NCBI GenBank assembly: GCA_916610825.1
Contig: OU744449.1
Location: 28,217,728 to 28,281,727, forward strand
Reading direction: 5' to 3'
Origin: Haliclystus octoradiatus
Taxonomy: Eukaryota; Cnidaria; Staurozoa; Stauromedusae; Haliclystidae
Length of the DNA stretch: 64,000 nt
Part shown: piece after piece, positions 1 through 13,447 of the stretch
Layout: the number at the start of each line of letters is the position of its first letter
Position numbering within the stretch: the first letter of the stretch is position 1
Made by a program: the position numbers and the translations under genes
Notes under the pieces: model-generated
Told to the model about the DNA's origin: nothing
The model's database searches: none
What the model saw: only the letters and a program-made list of their open reading frames with translations

Positions 1-81
1 TTAAACAATTTCTGATAAGTGCAAACAAAAATCATTGGCAATTTTTACTACGGGGGTAACACTGTAAATTTCTATGTTCAG

Positions 82-3000
82 GATATGGGAGGAAAAATGA
101 AAGAGCATTTCAAAGGCTTTCCAGATGAGTTCTTAACTAATCCATTGGCAAGCAGATCAAAGGTAAGATGAGATACTTCATTCCACTTTGTATTCTTGAT
201 GTTACATTGCAACAACATCAGTCTGATTTAAAAATTAGGATTTGGTTCCATCAGATACACAAATACAATTACCCAGCAGCAAAGAACAAATTAAACTACT
301 TCATGCCAGCTTGTCAATACTTCAAAACGTTGTAGATGGGTTGGCTTCCAGATCCCTTGGTAAGTACAACAATAAAAACTGAAATCATCCTGAAAACTTA
401 CTGAATAATAACTACTGGATTGTTTGGGCACTTTTTATATAGTAGCTTCAACTTTTAAGGTGCGTTTCAGTAGTTTTTCAGTAGAATGAGAAAATATAGG
501 TTAATATAATTTGATGGCTGGTGATTTTCAGTACCCAGTACCATAGATTCATTGTGTATTTTCACTGCCATTTGTGCATCCTAAAATCGCAATAAGAAAC
601 GTTGTATGTTACTAACCACGATAACATAATTGCGTTTTATAGAAACTGAATTTAAAACTGTCTTGATACTATATCACAACTGCAGTTTAACCTGTGCATA
701 GATAAACTTTAAGACCTAAAGAAATTGACCACTATAGACAGGTGGTCTTTCTATACAGGATTGATTCAATATGAATAATGATGCTGTTTGAATATTATTG
801 TTCAAAGTGACCAATATATAGTAGGTGGTGGTGAAAATACATCAAATTTAAATGTTTGTTTGGCTTTAACAAGTTAACTACATGAGTAGAGTTTTATTCA
901 CTGTCCATTTTAAAATTTCACTTAGTGCTTATAGTATTATAGTGCTTAGTGCTTATATATTTATTTATATTTTTTGTGTTGTGTAACTATCTCCTAAGGT
1001 ATGGCTCAGGATATGTATTGTCTCAGTAAAGAGTTGAAGTAAGTAATCAGTGTTAAATGTTGTTGTTTCTCCGTGAGTAGGCACTGTAGGCAGGCACACT
1101 CGATTTATCATGATGACAAATTTAGAAAATTAATCAATTCAAACTTTCAAAGTTCAGAATGGATTTGATCCTTCACAAGCAGGGCCTTCATAAACCAAAC
1201 TGCAACATAGAGAACAATTATATTAAATATATAGAAACAAAATTTGGGAATACATGAACACAATATATGAACATTATCCCTCCCTTTTGTACTGCAAGGT
1301 ACAATACAATGAAAGATGGATGCAGAAATAATTAAACTGTTGGCAAATTAAACAGACTATGCAAAGTATATAAATCTATATGATGCCTTTAAATGTTATG
1401 AAGTTGAAAATGATCTCTATTATTTAACTGTCAAATTGATTATTTATTCTACTCTCTAACGCTGTCAATAGCAAGACAATACTCACTGAGTTTTGGGCTA
1501 TCTAAGGCAAAGCAAATAATTTTGTTATTGTTGCCACACTTTGAAAAAGAAATGTAAGCAATTTGTGTCCATTGTCTTGTAGAACGCTTGCAAATGATCC
1601 AAATCAAACGTCATCATGGGCTACTGGCGGTAACAATATCTGGGATAGACTCAAACAAGGATTTCAAAGTATCATAGCACCTGTTGAGACACTAGCAACA
1701 AAGTCACTCTCTCATGTAAGACATATACAACATATAATTTGTGTTTCATTTAGCGGAATGTTGATATGTTGCAGACTATTCTTATTATATGGCGCATGAT
1801 AGAACCTGTTCTGTTATACACATCTGAAATGTGGGTTCTATTGACTCGTCTTGATTCAGCTTACTGAGACCAATTAGGCCTATATATACTATTATGAAAT
1901 CATGGAATGTCTTTCTGAGCTATGATTGGCTGAGAGCTATTTCGAAAAAAGCTATATAGATTAGTTTTGGGCTATACAGTTTAATCACATTGGCCATGCA
2001 ATTTAATTTTGGGCTACCATGGCAACGTCAATTCGAAAGTATCAAATACTCATGGTGACGTGACTCGAAAGAATCGAATACTTAACAAAATTTCTCAGGT
2101 TTTGTAAACATAAACAATTTAATTTCAAGGGTATTTTCTATTCAAAATTAAATTCAACATTATAACATGTTAACATGTATTATAACACTCGAGATGATTT
2201 GAGACACGCAAAAAGATTAAAATCACTCGCCTAGCGGCTCACGATTTTGTTACGCTTTTCTTGTGTCTCACTACGCACCGCTCGTGTTGATATAACCTGA
2301 TACAGCCCTCTTACCCGTTACATATCGCATAATTATGGAGCATACATCAGGAATCAATATCTATTTTGCTTCTTCGATGTCAATGACTTTTCCATAAAAA
2401 ATCATATAAAGGAATCTACATTTCATTGTTTTCATTGAGTTATTTTTGTTGCTGCTATCGGACCTATATTGGATGAGCATTAGCAAATTTTGTAGCTGTT
2501 CCGTCTTGCAATTAACTATTATATCACAATTATATAAGATCGGATCAGTAATCCAGTAATCTTAAGATTGTATCTACTTGTCACTACCGTATGTTCTATT
2601 GTATGATAATTATTTGTTTATTTCAGAGTGAGATTGAACAAGAACGCATTGCAGACTATCTGGCCATGTATCTAGATTTAACTGGTGCATTCAAGGCAAG
2701 ACAAATACTTATACTTCGATAAATGAATAGGGCCCCCACTTAATTATTTAACAATAGCAAAGGTGATCAAATTTGGTAATTGGGTTGATCTTAATGCTAT
2801 TGATGAGGGGATCACTCTCTGTAAACTGCAAAAGCAGCAAAAGCAGCCTATGAATGCTATGAAATGTCTATAGATAATATCTATGGTGCATTATTGTGTG
2901 ATAAACCCAATACTGTATTGATTTTTCCATTTCATAGGCACTTTATCTAGGTTAAGATACCTGTTTTATAAGCTTATGTCCATGAACTGTATTGTCAAAC

Positions 3001-4557
3001 ACGTACGAGCATTACCAGGGTATTACTCACTTAGAATATGGCACCACTGCACATCATCGCAATACTTATGTATTCAGAAATAACAAAAATAATGTTCTCA
3101 ACTGACAATGTCTTCCAGAAGCCACTATATACAACTGGCCTTTATATACAGGTGGCCTTTATATACAGGTTGATTCAATAGAAAATACTATTTTAGACAT
3201 TGCTAGGGTGGTGACCATTATAGGCAGGTGACTGCTGTATAGAGGTGACGGTTATAAAATGTTTGACTGTATATAGTTTTGATAAATTATAGATTTCATT
3301 GTGGTTTATCTTTATTAGGAATTGATTGAACGCCATGAAAAAGGTGTACTGCGTGATCATCAGTTGGCCTTGCATAAAATGCAACAATACAAACAACGTC
3401 ATATGTCAGGTACGGTTAAAGGTCAAGAAAAAGACTCAATGGATCAGTTAGAACATCGAATTGTTGAACAGGAAGGTGCTATAAACACGATGGAATTTAG
3501 AAATTATTTCTCACTTTATTGTCTTCAAATGGAAACGCAATTGATTCATGCCAATTTACAAATGTTAATGACAATGTTCAAAAATATGGCTGAGATAGAA
3601 ATACGAAAACACAACGAGGTAACTTTCTGCTAACCTTGAAACTAGATTTATAAATATTGGTTATATAGATTAGATCATTGGTCATCTCAAATTGTGTCCA
3701 TGTCGCGTTACAGTGAAACCTGTCTATAACAACGAGTTATTGAGAGGTAAATAAAATGACCACTATTATACAGGTGGTCTTTATATACAGGGTTGATTCA
3801 ATAGAAAATTCTTTTTTTAAGACATTTAGAGAGTGACCACTATAGAAAGGTGGCTGATCTATAGAGGTGACTGTTATAACAGGCTTGAATGTACTAGCAT
3901 AGTTTTATGTTTGCAATTAACCCTCGTCTCGTATCCCACTACTACTGACTGCTAATTTCTATTTTACAATAACCAAATAGATTTGATCAATCTTATTGGC
4001 TTGAAGTTATGACGCTAAATCACCGTATCAACAAAAATCAAAACCAGGCTTGAAAACGCAATCGATCTTACAATTCAAACTTGATATCACGATTCACAAT
4101 TTGCCGTTTGATCAGGAGCTTTTCAAAACCAATTAATTTATGATTAAGAAAATCATGCAAAAGTTTATTAAAGTGTGCTAGTTATTATACAAAACAATTG
4201 AGGTATAATGTCCTATGAGCTATTGATATATGGCGCACTCGAGACACCACAGAAGAAAACTCGAAGGCGAAAAAAAACGAAAATCACTCTCCGCTGCGGC
4301 TCGTGACTTTCTGATGCCTTTTCGTTTTCTCCTTACATACCCCTTGTGTGCCAAATATCAATAGCTATCACACTAATGAACGTTTTCCAATTAATGTAAT
4401 TTATTTAAAATGTTCAAATGTCTCTTCTGATATTTTTGTTAATCAGCTGTGTTCGATTTGGGATGAAATTCGTCCAGCGGTTGAAAATTGGATTCCAAGT
4501 GACGGGGGTACTGCTCCATCATCACCGACGTACGATAGTTCCCCGCCTTCCTTTTGA
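82..4557 (+). CDS. SNX8: Sorting nexin 8 (SNX8), 3' seven exons
   Basis: Exons read 82-162, 239-359, 999-1038, 1583-1715, 2627-2695, 3319-3618 and 4447-4557 (TGA at 4555). All junctions keep phase and give 284 residues, the C-terminal BAR-like part of an SNX8/Mvp1 sorting nexin; the PX domain lies upstream of the window. Diagnostic stretches shared with vertebrate SNX8 are ERHEKGVL, the HRIVEQEGAI helix and MEFRNYFSLYCLQMETQLIH in the 300 bp exon, and a short tail starting with SIWDEIRP and ending in a Ser/Pro-rich run. The family binds PI3P on early endosomes and shapes tubules for endosome-to-Golgi sorting. The intron after 2695 has a GC donor (AAG|GCAAGA), needed to keep the frame into ELIERHEKG. 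No clear AATAAA follows the stop. Confidence 0.93.
682..835 (+). mobile_element. MITE-A (TA-flanked, CAGT..AAACCTG family), degenerate copy
   Basis: A diverged member of the window's commonest MITE lies in the SNX8 intron. It keeps the core words GACCACTATAGACAGGTGG and TACAGGATTGATTCAATA, but its right half is eroded. Confidence 0.6.
2175..2300. repeat. Dispersed hairpin repeat with AAAATCACTCGC / CGGCTCACGATTTT core
   Basis: The core is a short hairpin: AAAATCACTCGC is followed closely by GCGGCTCACGATTTT and then ACGCTTTTCTTGTGTC. Related copies lie at about 4245-4345 in the next SNX8 intron and about 48165-48245 in a LAMTOR2 intron. It is probably a small non-autonomous DNA element; I could not place its ends. 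Confidence 0.55.
3100..3276 (+). mobile_element. MITE-A copy
   Basis: This copy carries the family core (TACAGGTTGATTCAATAG and AGACATTGCTAG) and ends in GTTTGACTGTA. Its left part holds a local duplication of the GGCCTTTATATACAGGT stretch. Confidence 0.7.
3711..3891 (+). mobile_element. MITE-A copy, near full length
   Basis: It begins CAGTGAAACCTGTCTATAAC after TA (3709-3710) and ends before TA (3892-3893), giving 181 bp with roughly inverted ends (CAGTGAAACCTG against CATTCAAGCCTG). No coding capacity. The TA flank suggests mobilisation by a Tc1/mariner-type transposase, which is inference. Confidence 0.75.
4245..4345. repeat. Second copy of the CGGCTCACGATTTT hairpin repeat
   Basis: It matches the 2175-2300 repeat across AAAATCACTC, GCGGCTCGTGACTTT and the following GCCTTTTCGTTTTCTCC. 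It sits about 100 bp before the last SNX8 exon. Confidence 0.5.
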
Positions 4558-5100
4558 TTGCTTGGTTTGTTGGACAAACAACAAAGTCCCCTGTTTTGAT
4601 TTCGATAGTTTTAATTAATTTAATGCCTTGTGGTATAGTGGGAGAACAATTTTCAAATTATAAATTAATTGCAATCATTTGTGAATATTGCATATATAAA
4701 TATATAAATATATAAAAATGTTGATCTTTTCTGATCAACTATGATGAAATCCATAAATGTCTGTCATATATGTACACTAAAAATGAAAATATAAACCAAT
4801 TGTATAATTTCAATAGTAATACATTTGATGATTTCATAAATTAATGTTTTACGATATCTGTCTCGCATTATTATTTCCAACAGCAAATATGCCCGCAACT
4901 GGAATAGATAATTTTCAAAATTTAGAATGACATACGTTCTGCAGTGCAATATTTATCATACTCGAGGTGTATATAATTATATGAAACTTGATTTCCATTT
5001 GAAATCGGGAGCCACTCTTAGATAAAAAAAAACGATGATGGCATTTCATAATTAATACATTTTCTTTCATTTATATAGTTGCTATTGAAATTATCATAAT
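4558..5100. other. Spacer between the convergent SNX8 and unknown-gene 3' ends
   Basis: AT-rich and without a credible coding frame. It must hold both 3' UTRs. I see no clear canonical AATAAA for SNX8 on the + strand. Confidence 0.5.
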
Positions 5101-6095
5101 TTATTTTAACTTATTCAAATCAAGATGATGGGATAATGACGACATTACATTTTCAATAGCTATATCTGTAATTGGTTTTTTCATAATAATGAATTCTTTT
5201 TTGATGTTAATTTTATCGTTAGATGCAATAGTTGATATTTTATTCATTATCATATACTGATAGACTTCGTTCAGACATTGAATTTGAAATTCGTTTGGCA
5301 TTCGAGGTGCAAAGAAATTTTGAGATGGAATTTTGATCTCCATGATACGAATTGATTCTATTTGTGGAAGGTTGTTCTCGTCCTTGCTGCCGTCAATCTG
5401 TTTGTCAGATTCTTCGATCGCTCCGTAGTATGTCATTCCTACTCTTGATGACTAAATATCGAGATACAAAGAAAGAAGATGATCAACACTCTTCCTAAAA
5501 TAATATGAACTGCGCGTAGGGTAATACACCCGGTAATACATCGGGATTTCTTCGATTTATTATAGTGAATTCTGGGAATGCTATATTATGTGGTTTAATC
5601 TACTCAAGCGATATGACTCTTATTGCGTGTTATCAAATGTGCGCTTCTCGTGAAATATATTTATTACAAAATAGGATTACAGTATATACCGTCTAGCATT
5701 ATTTTGAACCGTCATTTACCCATCAGATTGACACTATTAAATACTCAGCAGTATACCTGATGATCGTTCTGTTGATAAAACTCCACCGTCTGGATTTTTT
5801 TAATTTTACCATTTGCCGCTAAATCAGCATAGATCTTCGATAGAGCATTATATAAGATGCCTTCGGTAATGATCAAGGCATCATACCAATTATAAGAATT
5901 AACAACATTCCAAAAGTATCTTTCTGTAGTAGAGAAAACGAACTTAACATTTTCATCTTTGACGCTGAAAACTTCAGATTCATGAACGGTCAAGGGTTCC
6001 TTAATAATAGGACATTCAGTAATATCGTCATGATAGTAAGGGTTGATTTGAAATCTGACTTGCTTTTTGCGCTTCTGGAAGCATTCTACGGCCAT
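5101..6095 (-). CDS. Unrecognised two-exon protein, 229 aa
   Basis: On the minus strand the exons are 6095-5757 and 5451-5101. The donor CAG|GTATAC and acceptor TTTAG|TCATCA join in phase 0, giving 229 residues. I chose the start MAVECFQKRKKQV at 6095; an upstream in-frame ATG at 6134 would add 13 hydrophobic residues and cannot be excluded. The N-terminus is basic; the middle holds an aromatic stretch (TERYFWNVVNSYNWYDAL) and a predicted helix; the second exon is mixed, with an acidic patch (EESDKQIDGSKDENN) and a helical tail ending LSHHLDLNKLK. I see no signal peptide, membrane segment or known motif. It is real coding sequence by its long open frames and clean splice sites, but I assign no function. 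It converges with SNX8. Confidence 0.7.
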
Positions 6096-6430
6096 GAAAA
6101 GAGATAAGAAGCTCAATAAATGATAAGAATACACAACTAAGATTTAACCAAGGTCGAATACAAAGAATCATCGAAGCATTCAAAACAATGATTTCCAATT
6201 ATGACGTCAGATCGATAACGAATCAAAATATTCAGCCAAAAAAAAAATGACATCTGCGGAACAGACGGTTTGCATCCACCGTCCATGAATCAAGACAAAT
6301 TTTGAGCTGAAAATCGCCACGCTCATTTTAGCTAAAACCACGAATACATCATCCCAAATGCTCAACCACAGTATGTTGCTACCGCTGGTTAGTTGTACAG
6401 TTGTCCAATCAAAATCAATGACACCAGATC

Positions 6431-6436
6431 ACTGTC
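6431..6436. repeat. Target-site duplication ACTGTC, left
   Basis: ACTGTC directly precedes the foldback element and is repeated at 7028-7033 directly after it. Confidence 0.8.
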
Positions 6437-7027
6437 TATGAAGCGGAATCGGGGTCATAATTCCAAACGTTCGTGCCGTCGTTGGATTTCCGTGTCGTCG
6501 TTGAATTTCATCCCGTGTTTCCATGTCGTCGTCATCTGCGCTGCCGTCTGCGCAATTAATTTCGCGCGGAATCGGGGTTAATATTCTGAGCTGCGGAGTC
6601 GTCGTTGGATCTTGCTTCGTTGTTGAACTTCATTCCGTCGTCTGCGCTTCCGTCTGCGTCGCCATCTGCGCAACTATCAAATTGTCTCTCACTTTTTATG
6701 TTCCGATAATAATTATATGTTTCTCAATAATAAACTGCAAACATTAATGCCATCGTTTTCCATATCCATATTAGCTTGAATATTTTACAATCCAGACCTC
6801 TTATAAGTCTTATAAAACTAAATAGTCATTGTATTTCCAGAAATTATCCCGTTAAACTAAAGCTATTTAAAATTTGACCTGAAGAGCCCTGAAATTTATT
6901 CTTTGTGATGTTTTCAAACTGATGCGCAGATGAAAACGGAATAGAAACATGGAATGAAATTCAACGACGACGCGGAAATCCAACGACGGCATGAAAGTCG
7001 GAATTATGACCCCGATTCCGCTTCATA
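6437..7027. mobile_element. 591 bp foldback DNA transposon with long inverted repeats
   Basis: The ends are TATGAAGCGGAATCGGGGTC and its reverse complement. The inverted arms run about 110 bp (6437-6547 and 6917-7027) with roughly 85-90% identity by eye. Both sides carry the direct repeat ACTGTC (6431-6436, 7028-7033). A second partial copy of the left arm (about 6574-6670, again GGAATCGGGGTTAAT then GTCGTCGTTGGAT) lies inside. It is richer in GTCGTC and GC than its surroundings. No transposase frame, so it is non-autonomous. The superfamily is unclear. Confidence 0.85.
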
Positions 7028-7033
7028 ACTGTC

Positions 7034-7600
7034 GCACGTTCCCGGAAAATTGAATCAAATTCCTCAAAAAATAACACAAATCATGATGGAATAAAGCAAC
7101 CGATTTCGTATTATGCTCACTATTTTATATATCTATTTTCTGCTCCTGCAATCTATCAAACTTCGGGTGGATTAACTTTTCAAATTTTCTGACTCTCCAT
7201 TCAAGTTTGTCTGGGATAATTCAAAGCCAGAAGCATTTCTGTGTACAATGTACCTCAATCAGACAGAGAATTTACTTTATTAAAATGCATAATCAAAGAA
7301 TCCCAGTGGAAATTCAAATGAGTTAAGCCAGATTCTCAACTAATGTAAAACTTGTCCGTCAACAAACACAACAGCCACAAGCAAGGAAGGCAAACAACTG
7401 TTATTTATTTGTTAGTCAGCGTTATACTTTTGACCAGGTGAAATTGCGTTTGCAGTATTGAAAACCACAGCGCATTGGAATTGGTCGATTGCAAGTCCTC
7501 AATCTCTTAAGAAAAATTATGTTCAAGTTATTCTTGTGATAATTTATAATAAATAACAAACAGAAAAGACAAGATAATGTGTATGTTTCGGTGTTAACCA
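7034..7600. other. Spacer downstream of RPL3
   Basis: AT-rich sequence between the foldback element and the RPL3 3' end. I see no coding exon or repeat here. Confidence 0.5.
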
Positions 7601-7606
7601 TTTATT
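7601..7606 (-). terminator. Poly(A) signal of RPL3
   Basis: TTTATT on the plus strand reads AATAAA on the minus strand, about 30 nt after the RPL3 stop. Confidence 0.75.
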
Positions 7607-7635
7607 GTAATTCAATTGGGCCGGAAGCATGACAG

Positions 7636-9825
<2,190 letters not shown>

Positions 9826-9850
9826 TACGCTCCTTGACGTTTGAGAAAGG
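9826..9850 (-). promoter_or_regulatory. RPL3 5' UTR with 5' TOP-like pyrimidine start
   Basis: Upstream of the ATG the minus strand reads CCTTTCTCAAACGTC. A C followed by a pyrimidine run is the mTOR-regulated TOP start typical of ribosomal protein mRNAs. The transcription start near 9850 is inferred, not measured. Confidence 0.6.
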
Positions 9851-10124
9851 ATATATCGCAGCCTCGTACCGACAAATACAATCTTGCATCATCAAATCGA
9901 GGTAAAACTAACAGAGGGCGGATTTTTCAATTCAATTTGTTTCAAGACTACAAGACAACAAGAATCACACTTATATGTTGGGCAGATTAGATATTAATTT
10001 GAAAGAGGTAACGATTCAACGTGTATATACACTTGTAAAATTTCTTTCTCTCTGTATACGATTTGTATAACTATTAGCGCTATAAAGCGGTTAGACATTT
10101 ATTGAACGGTCGAACCCTTTATTA
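9851..10124. other. Upstream region of RPL3 (and possibly of the NDUFB10-like gene)
   Basis: This region must hold the RPL3 promoter. I found no exon that would supply the N-terminus of the NDUFB10-like gene to the right. Confidence 0.4.
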
Positions 10125-10265
10125 CTTAGGCTAATGTCTGTTTTCCTGTTTGTTAACTTAGCTATGTAGGCCTATGCAACGTGTAGGCCTATCAATCCTT
10201 TGCAAAAAGGTTATATAGAATTTAATGCTTTATGAATAAACGGTGATGAGGATGATGATGATACT
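10125..10265 (+). mobile_element. SINE-B copy with GATGATG tail
   Basis: It shares TAATGTCTGTTTTCCTGT, TTAACTTAGCTATGTA, TCCTTTG and the 3' end AATAAACGGTGATGAGGATG with copies at 13345, 12375 and 59917. Two inserted TAGGCCTAT words make it longer than the 13345 copy. The (GAT)n tail suggests LINE-driven 3' priming. Confidence 0.6.
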
Positions 10266-10832
10266 TGACTACTTTACAAGTCCCAAACTTAGACGGCGGA
10301 AGACATGAGCTGATATCTTGGTGCAATTGTCTACATTTGAGACTGTACTGCAGGGCCCACCGAGTCCCGAGATAATATTTCAAGTCTGGCCTCAAGCTGC
10401 CTGCGGAAATATTGCCGGAAATCATTGATCCCATTCAGATTCTTGGAATAAATCAAGTTTATTTATTATTTTTCTCTGAAGAAACTGTTTTTCCTAAGTG
10501 TGAAGAAGGGAAAAATCCATCAAGGTGGCTGGCAGCTGGAGAGGATGCCATTCCCGGATTGTGAGACCAATTTTTCAAAAGTCACGTTTTACGTATCAAA
10601 ATTGCCCAATTCCCATTACTTTAAATCCCTTTTTCAATTTTCGTGAGAGTGTCCGTTTTGAACCTAAGAAGACAAATAACTCCTTCAAATAGGAAAACAT
10701 AGCATCTCTGCAAACTTGTAAATATCACTTAATCCCAAATCAATCATCTTAGCTCTATTCCAAAATGTCAAATCAGGCTTTCCATTATTATTTATTATAT
10801 GTCAGCTTATTCAATTAGGCTATTATTCATTT
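10266..10832. other. Unassigned spacer
   Basis: I see no exon or repeat I can support. An exon for the missing N-terminus of the NDUFB10-like protein was sought here and not found. Confidence 0.35.
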
Positions 10833-11074
10833 ATTTGAATTGCCTTGAACACTTAATGTTGGCTTGAGGTCACGAATGGGTAACATTCCATGGATGAAAC
10901 AGTCAAATTTATTTTTAAATTTTCATATTCTCAGCAGGTTCATATTTCTTCATTTGAAGATTATATTTTACGGTTATAAGAAAATGTAAAAATAAATTTC
11001 ACTGTTTAGTTCATGAACTGTTGGCCATTCGTGAACTCAAGCCAACATTAAATGTTTAAGGCGATTCAATTAGA
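10833..11074. mobile_element. Foldback element of the MITE-C (TTCATGAAC) group
   Basis: Two arms of about 90 bp are inverted copies at roughly 84% by eye: 10833-10925 (ATTGCCTTGAACACTTAATG, then GGCTTGAGGTCACGAATGG) and 10983-11074. The right arm contains GTTCATGAACTG, linking it to the family scattered through KATNIP introns. The loop is about 60-80 bp. It ends 49 bp before an NDUFB10-like exon. Confidence 0.7.
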
Positions 11075-11123
11075 GCTAGAGATTTTTAGATTTTTTCATT
11101 ATATTATTTCTTTGTTGTGTTAG

Positions 11124-11952
11124 TGTTATGGCAAAGAATTTATATCGTGATGCCTACTTTGCTCCTAAGCGCTCCTTTGATGAAATCCCACCTAATGACC
11201 CAACTGCGCTAAGGGAAGCACGAGAAGGGGCAATCAGAGAAATGCAAGTCCAATGCCAGATTATGAAGATTTATATGGATAAATTAGAATACTGTGTTGG
11301 CAAAGAAGGGGTCAATTATCGACAGAATTGCAGAGAGTTGGCTGCAAAATACATGGCACAGTTCAAACATGTTAAAGAACTGAGTAAGTGGTTATTTTAG
11401 GACCATTGTATTCATCTACTCATTCAGGAAACCTGTTCTTCAAATATCTTTGGAGTTCAATGGTACAGCAATTTAATTGTTCGTGTTGTTGACGACAAGT
11501 TTTATTGTTTTAATCTTTTATTTAACTGGTGCAATACATCTAATACACATAAAACGAGATTACATGAAATAGAGGCTAAACGTTATGTAATAATTTATGC
11601 TAATTCTAATATTTGATATATTCATCTTTAATTTATCCAAATCATTGTCTGTCCAGTTGTACCGCCACTACCGCTAAATAGTGTTTGTTTAAAACACTTT
11701 ATTATTTTACCAACTAAAATATATAAATGTATAAATCAAATATGCGTTGGATGTCTCCCGAATAGAACACAAGAAAGGTGTTAGGAAATCAAGAGACGCT
11801 TTGGCGAATGTATGAAACCGTAGCCTTTAATCTTATTTTTCCAGTATTTTGTTGAAATAAATCTGTGGTCTATTTTTATTGTCTTTTTTCCTGCAGGATC
11901 CAAAGATTACTACAAATATCGTGTTGCGGTAAAAAAGCCAGACGACATGTGA
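11124..11952 (+). CDS. NDUFB10: NDUFB10-like complex I subunit, 3' two exons
   Basis: Exons 11124-11383 and 11897-11952 join in phase (CTG A|GA TCC) and end in TGA at 11950. The product aligns in order with vertebrate NDUFB10 (PDSW): AKNLYRDAYFAPKR corresponds to human AKNRYYYYHRQYRR, and CVGKEGVNYRQNC keeps the twin-cysteine CX11C helix pair seen in human CQQREGQNYQQNC. The subunit is an accessory part of the inner-membrane arm of respiratory complex I, imported by the Mia40 disulfide route. Family members are about 170 residues; here only 103 follow the in-frame ATG at 11128. The exon carries an acceptor (TTAG) and one extra base before T-GTT-ATG, so it is probably internal and an upstream exon is missing from my reading. 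The tail is short (KKPDDM) compared with vertebrates. Confidence 0.68.
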
Positions 11953-12194
11953 AATAATTCTACCTAAATAATAATTTTATGCTGCTTGTCATTGGATATT
12001 TCCTGTTTGTTGTCTACCATTTATCTATATAAAATATAACATTCGTCCTAAGTTTAACATGGTTTTTATTTTCTGTGTGTGTACTATCTATTTTAGTCTT
12101 TATGGGATTCTTTGGATATACAGTATATTGCAATAATTAAAAACTAATCAAATATCTAGGGAGAAATATCATTTGTTGCCAAAAGGATAATAAT

Positions 12195-12300
12195 TTTATT
12201 ATCATCATAATCATCGTTTATTGAGTAGGGCTTTTATCAATTACATTTTAAATTTGCGGTGCAAAATTTTTTGAAACCTCTAATGTCAATGAGTGTCATT
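12195..12300 (-). mobile_element. Possible degenerate SINE-B tail, minus strand
   Basis: Read on the minus strand it has a T/A-rich stretch ending AATAAACGATGATTATGATG, like the GAT-tailed SINE. Too diverged for a firm call. Confidence 0.3.
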
Positions 12301-12374
12301 GTTTATTGAGAAGAATATAATTGATCATACAAAAAATCATGGCTATGCTTGTGTAGCTTTGTCGAGGAAATCAA

Positions 12375-12455
12375 GAAATTTGTATTGAAATAGGGACTTT
12401 GCAAAAAAGTTTGAGGTAAACTTACAGGTTTCTGAATAAATGATGATGACATGCC
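12375..12455 (+). mobile_element. SINE-B copy, 3' end only
   Basis: It carries CTTTGCAAAAAAGTTTG and then AGGTTTCTGAATAAATGATG, the conserved 3' end of the family. The 5' part is not recognisable. Confidence 0.55.
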
Positions 12456-12629
12456 CCAATCTGGTTCCCATTTCATATATCTGCGCAGAACTGTTCATTG
12501 TTAAGAAATTTGGCGCAGGTCAAAACAAAACCTGACGACAGCAGTGTACAAAGCACGTGTATAAAATTTGAAACCTTTCTCAACAATTAAATACGGTTTA
12601 TTTGGACAAGAAACCTCATACAAACGAAA

Positions 12630-12635
12630 ATGTAA
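12630..12635 (+). promoter_or_regulatory. Start-stop upstream ORF (ATGTAA) before USP22
   Basis: ATG followed at once by TAA lies seven bases (12635 to 12642) before the USP22 start codon. Such minimal uORFs can stall ribosomes; a role here is inference and assumes the transcript starts upstream. Confidence 0.4.
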
Positions 12636-12641
12636 TAAAAT

Positions 12642-13447
12642 ATGAGTTGTAATCATCTATGTTCATTCAAAGATACGCATGGATTGAGCAGTTATAGAAC
12701 TATATTTTCGAATTTTGTGGTGTGTACGTCTGCTGAAGCCAAACATCGCAAGGTTCATTGTTCTCACTTTTGTTTTCTATTTTTGTGGTGTTTTATTCAC
12801 AGGATTCTACTAGGTTAAATTTTACAGATGAGCCTTCATGTCTCATGTATTACTCCTTCAAGACTATTTGTTATGCTTTTATTGTTCATTGGATATTTTC
12901 TCACCGCTGGAATCTTAGATATATATGTAGCCTGTCTACACCACATTCCCAAACTGAATAAGTAGTTTGCCAACATTTTTGTACGTGATTTGCATTTCTG
13001 TGTAGCGGAAGTAATAGAAATGTCAACGGGCCGTTATCTATTAAGATTTTTTGGTTTGAGGTTTACCTCATTATCTTTGACTTGTGTTTTTGTTTACAAA
13101 TAAAATGTTTCAACTCGAAATAAAGTATACCTCCAATTTGTTTTTTGTTTTGGGGAATCTCATTTGTTGGTTACCTGCCAACGCCTTTAATATCTAGGTT
13201 ACTAATTGGTGCTATGAACTGACTATTAGTTAGGCTAACTAGTTGTGAGCTTTATCGTGTTATTTTGCATTGAAAAAAGAAAAGTAAAACCTATCTACCA
13301 TAATTTACGTTCTTAATATACTTTACACTTACCACTCTTTCCTGTTATTTATACCTGTTTTTTCACTTAATGTCTGTTTTCCTGTCAACTTAGCTATGTA
13401 TCAGTCCTTTGAAAAAAAGTTTGTATAACTTAAAGGTTTCTGGTTAA

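Noticed and set aside
6393-6747. Small plus-strand coding frames rich in Ser, Val and Cys
   Set aside because: They lie in the GTCGTC-rich arms of the foldback transposon and have no homology I recognise.
10222-10434. Minus-strand 70-codon frame upstream of the NDUFB10-like gene
   Set aside because: It overlaps the SINE-B tail (poly-His from GATGATG) and has no other support.
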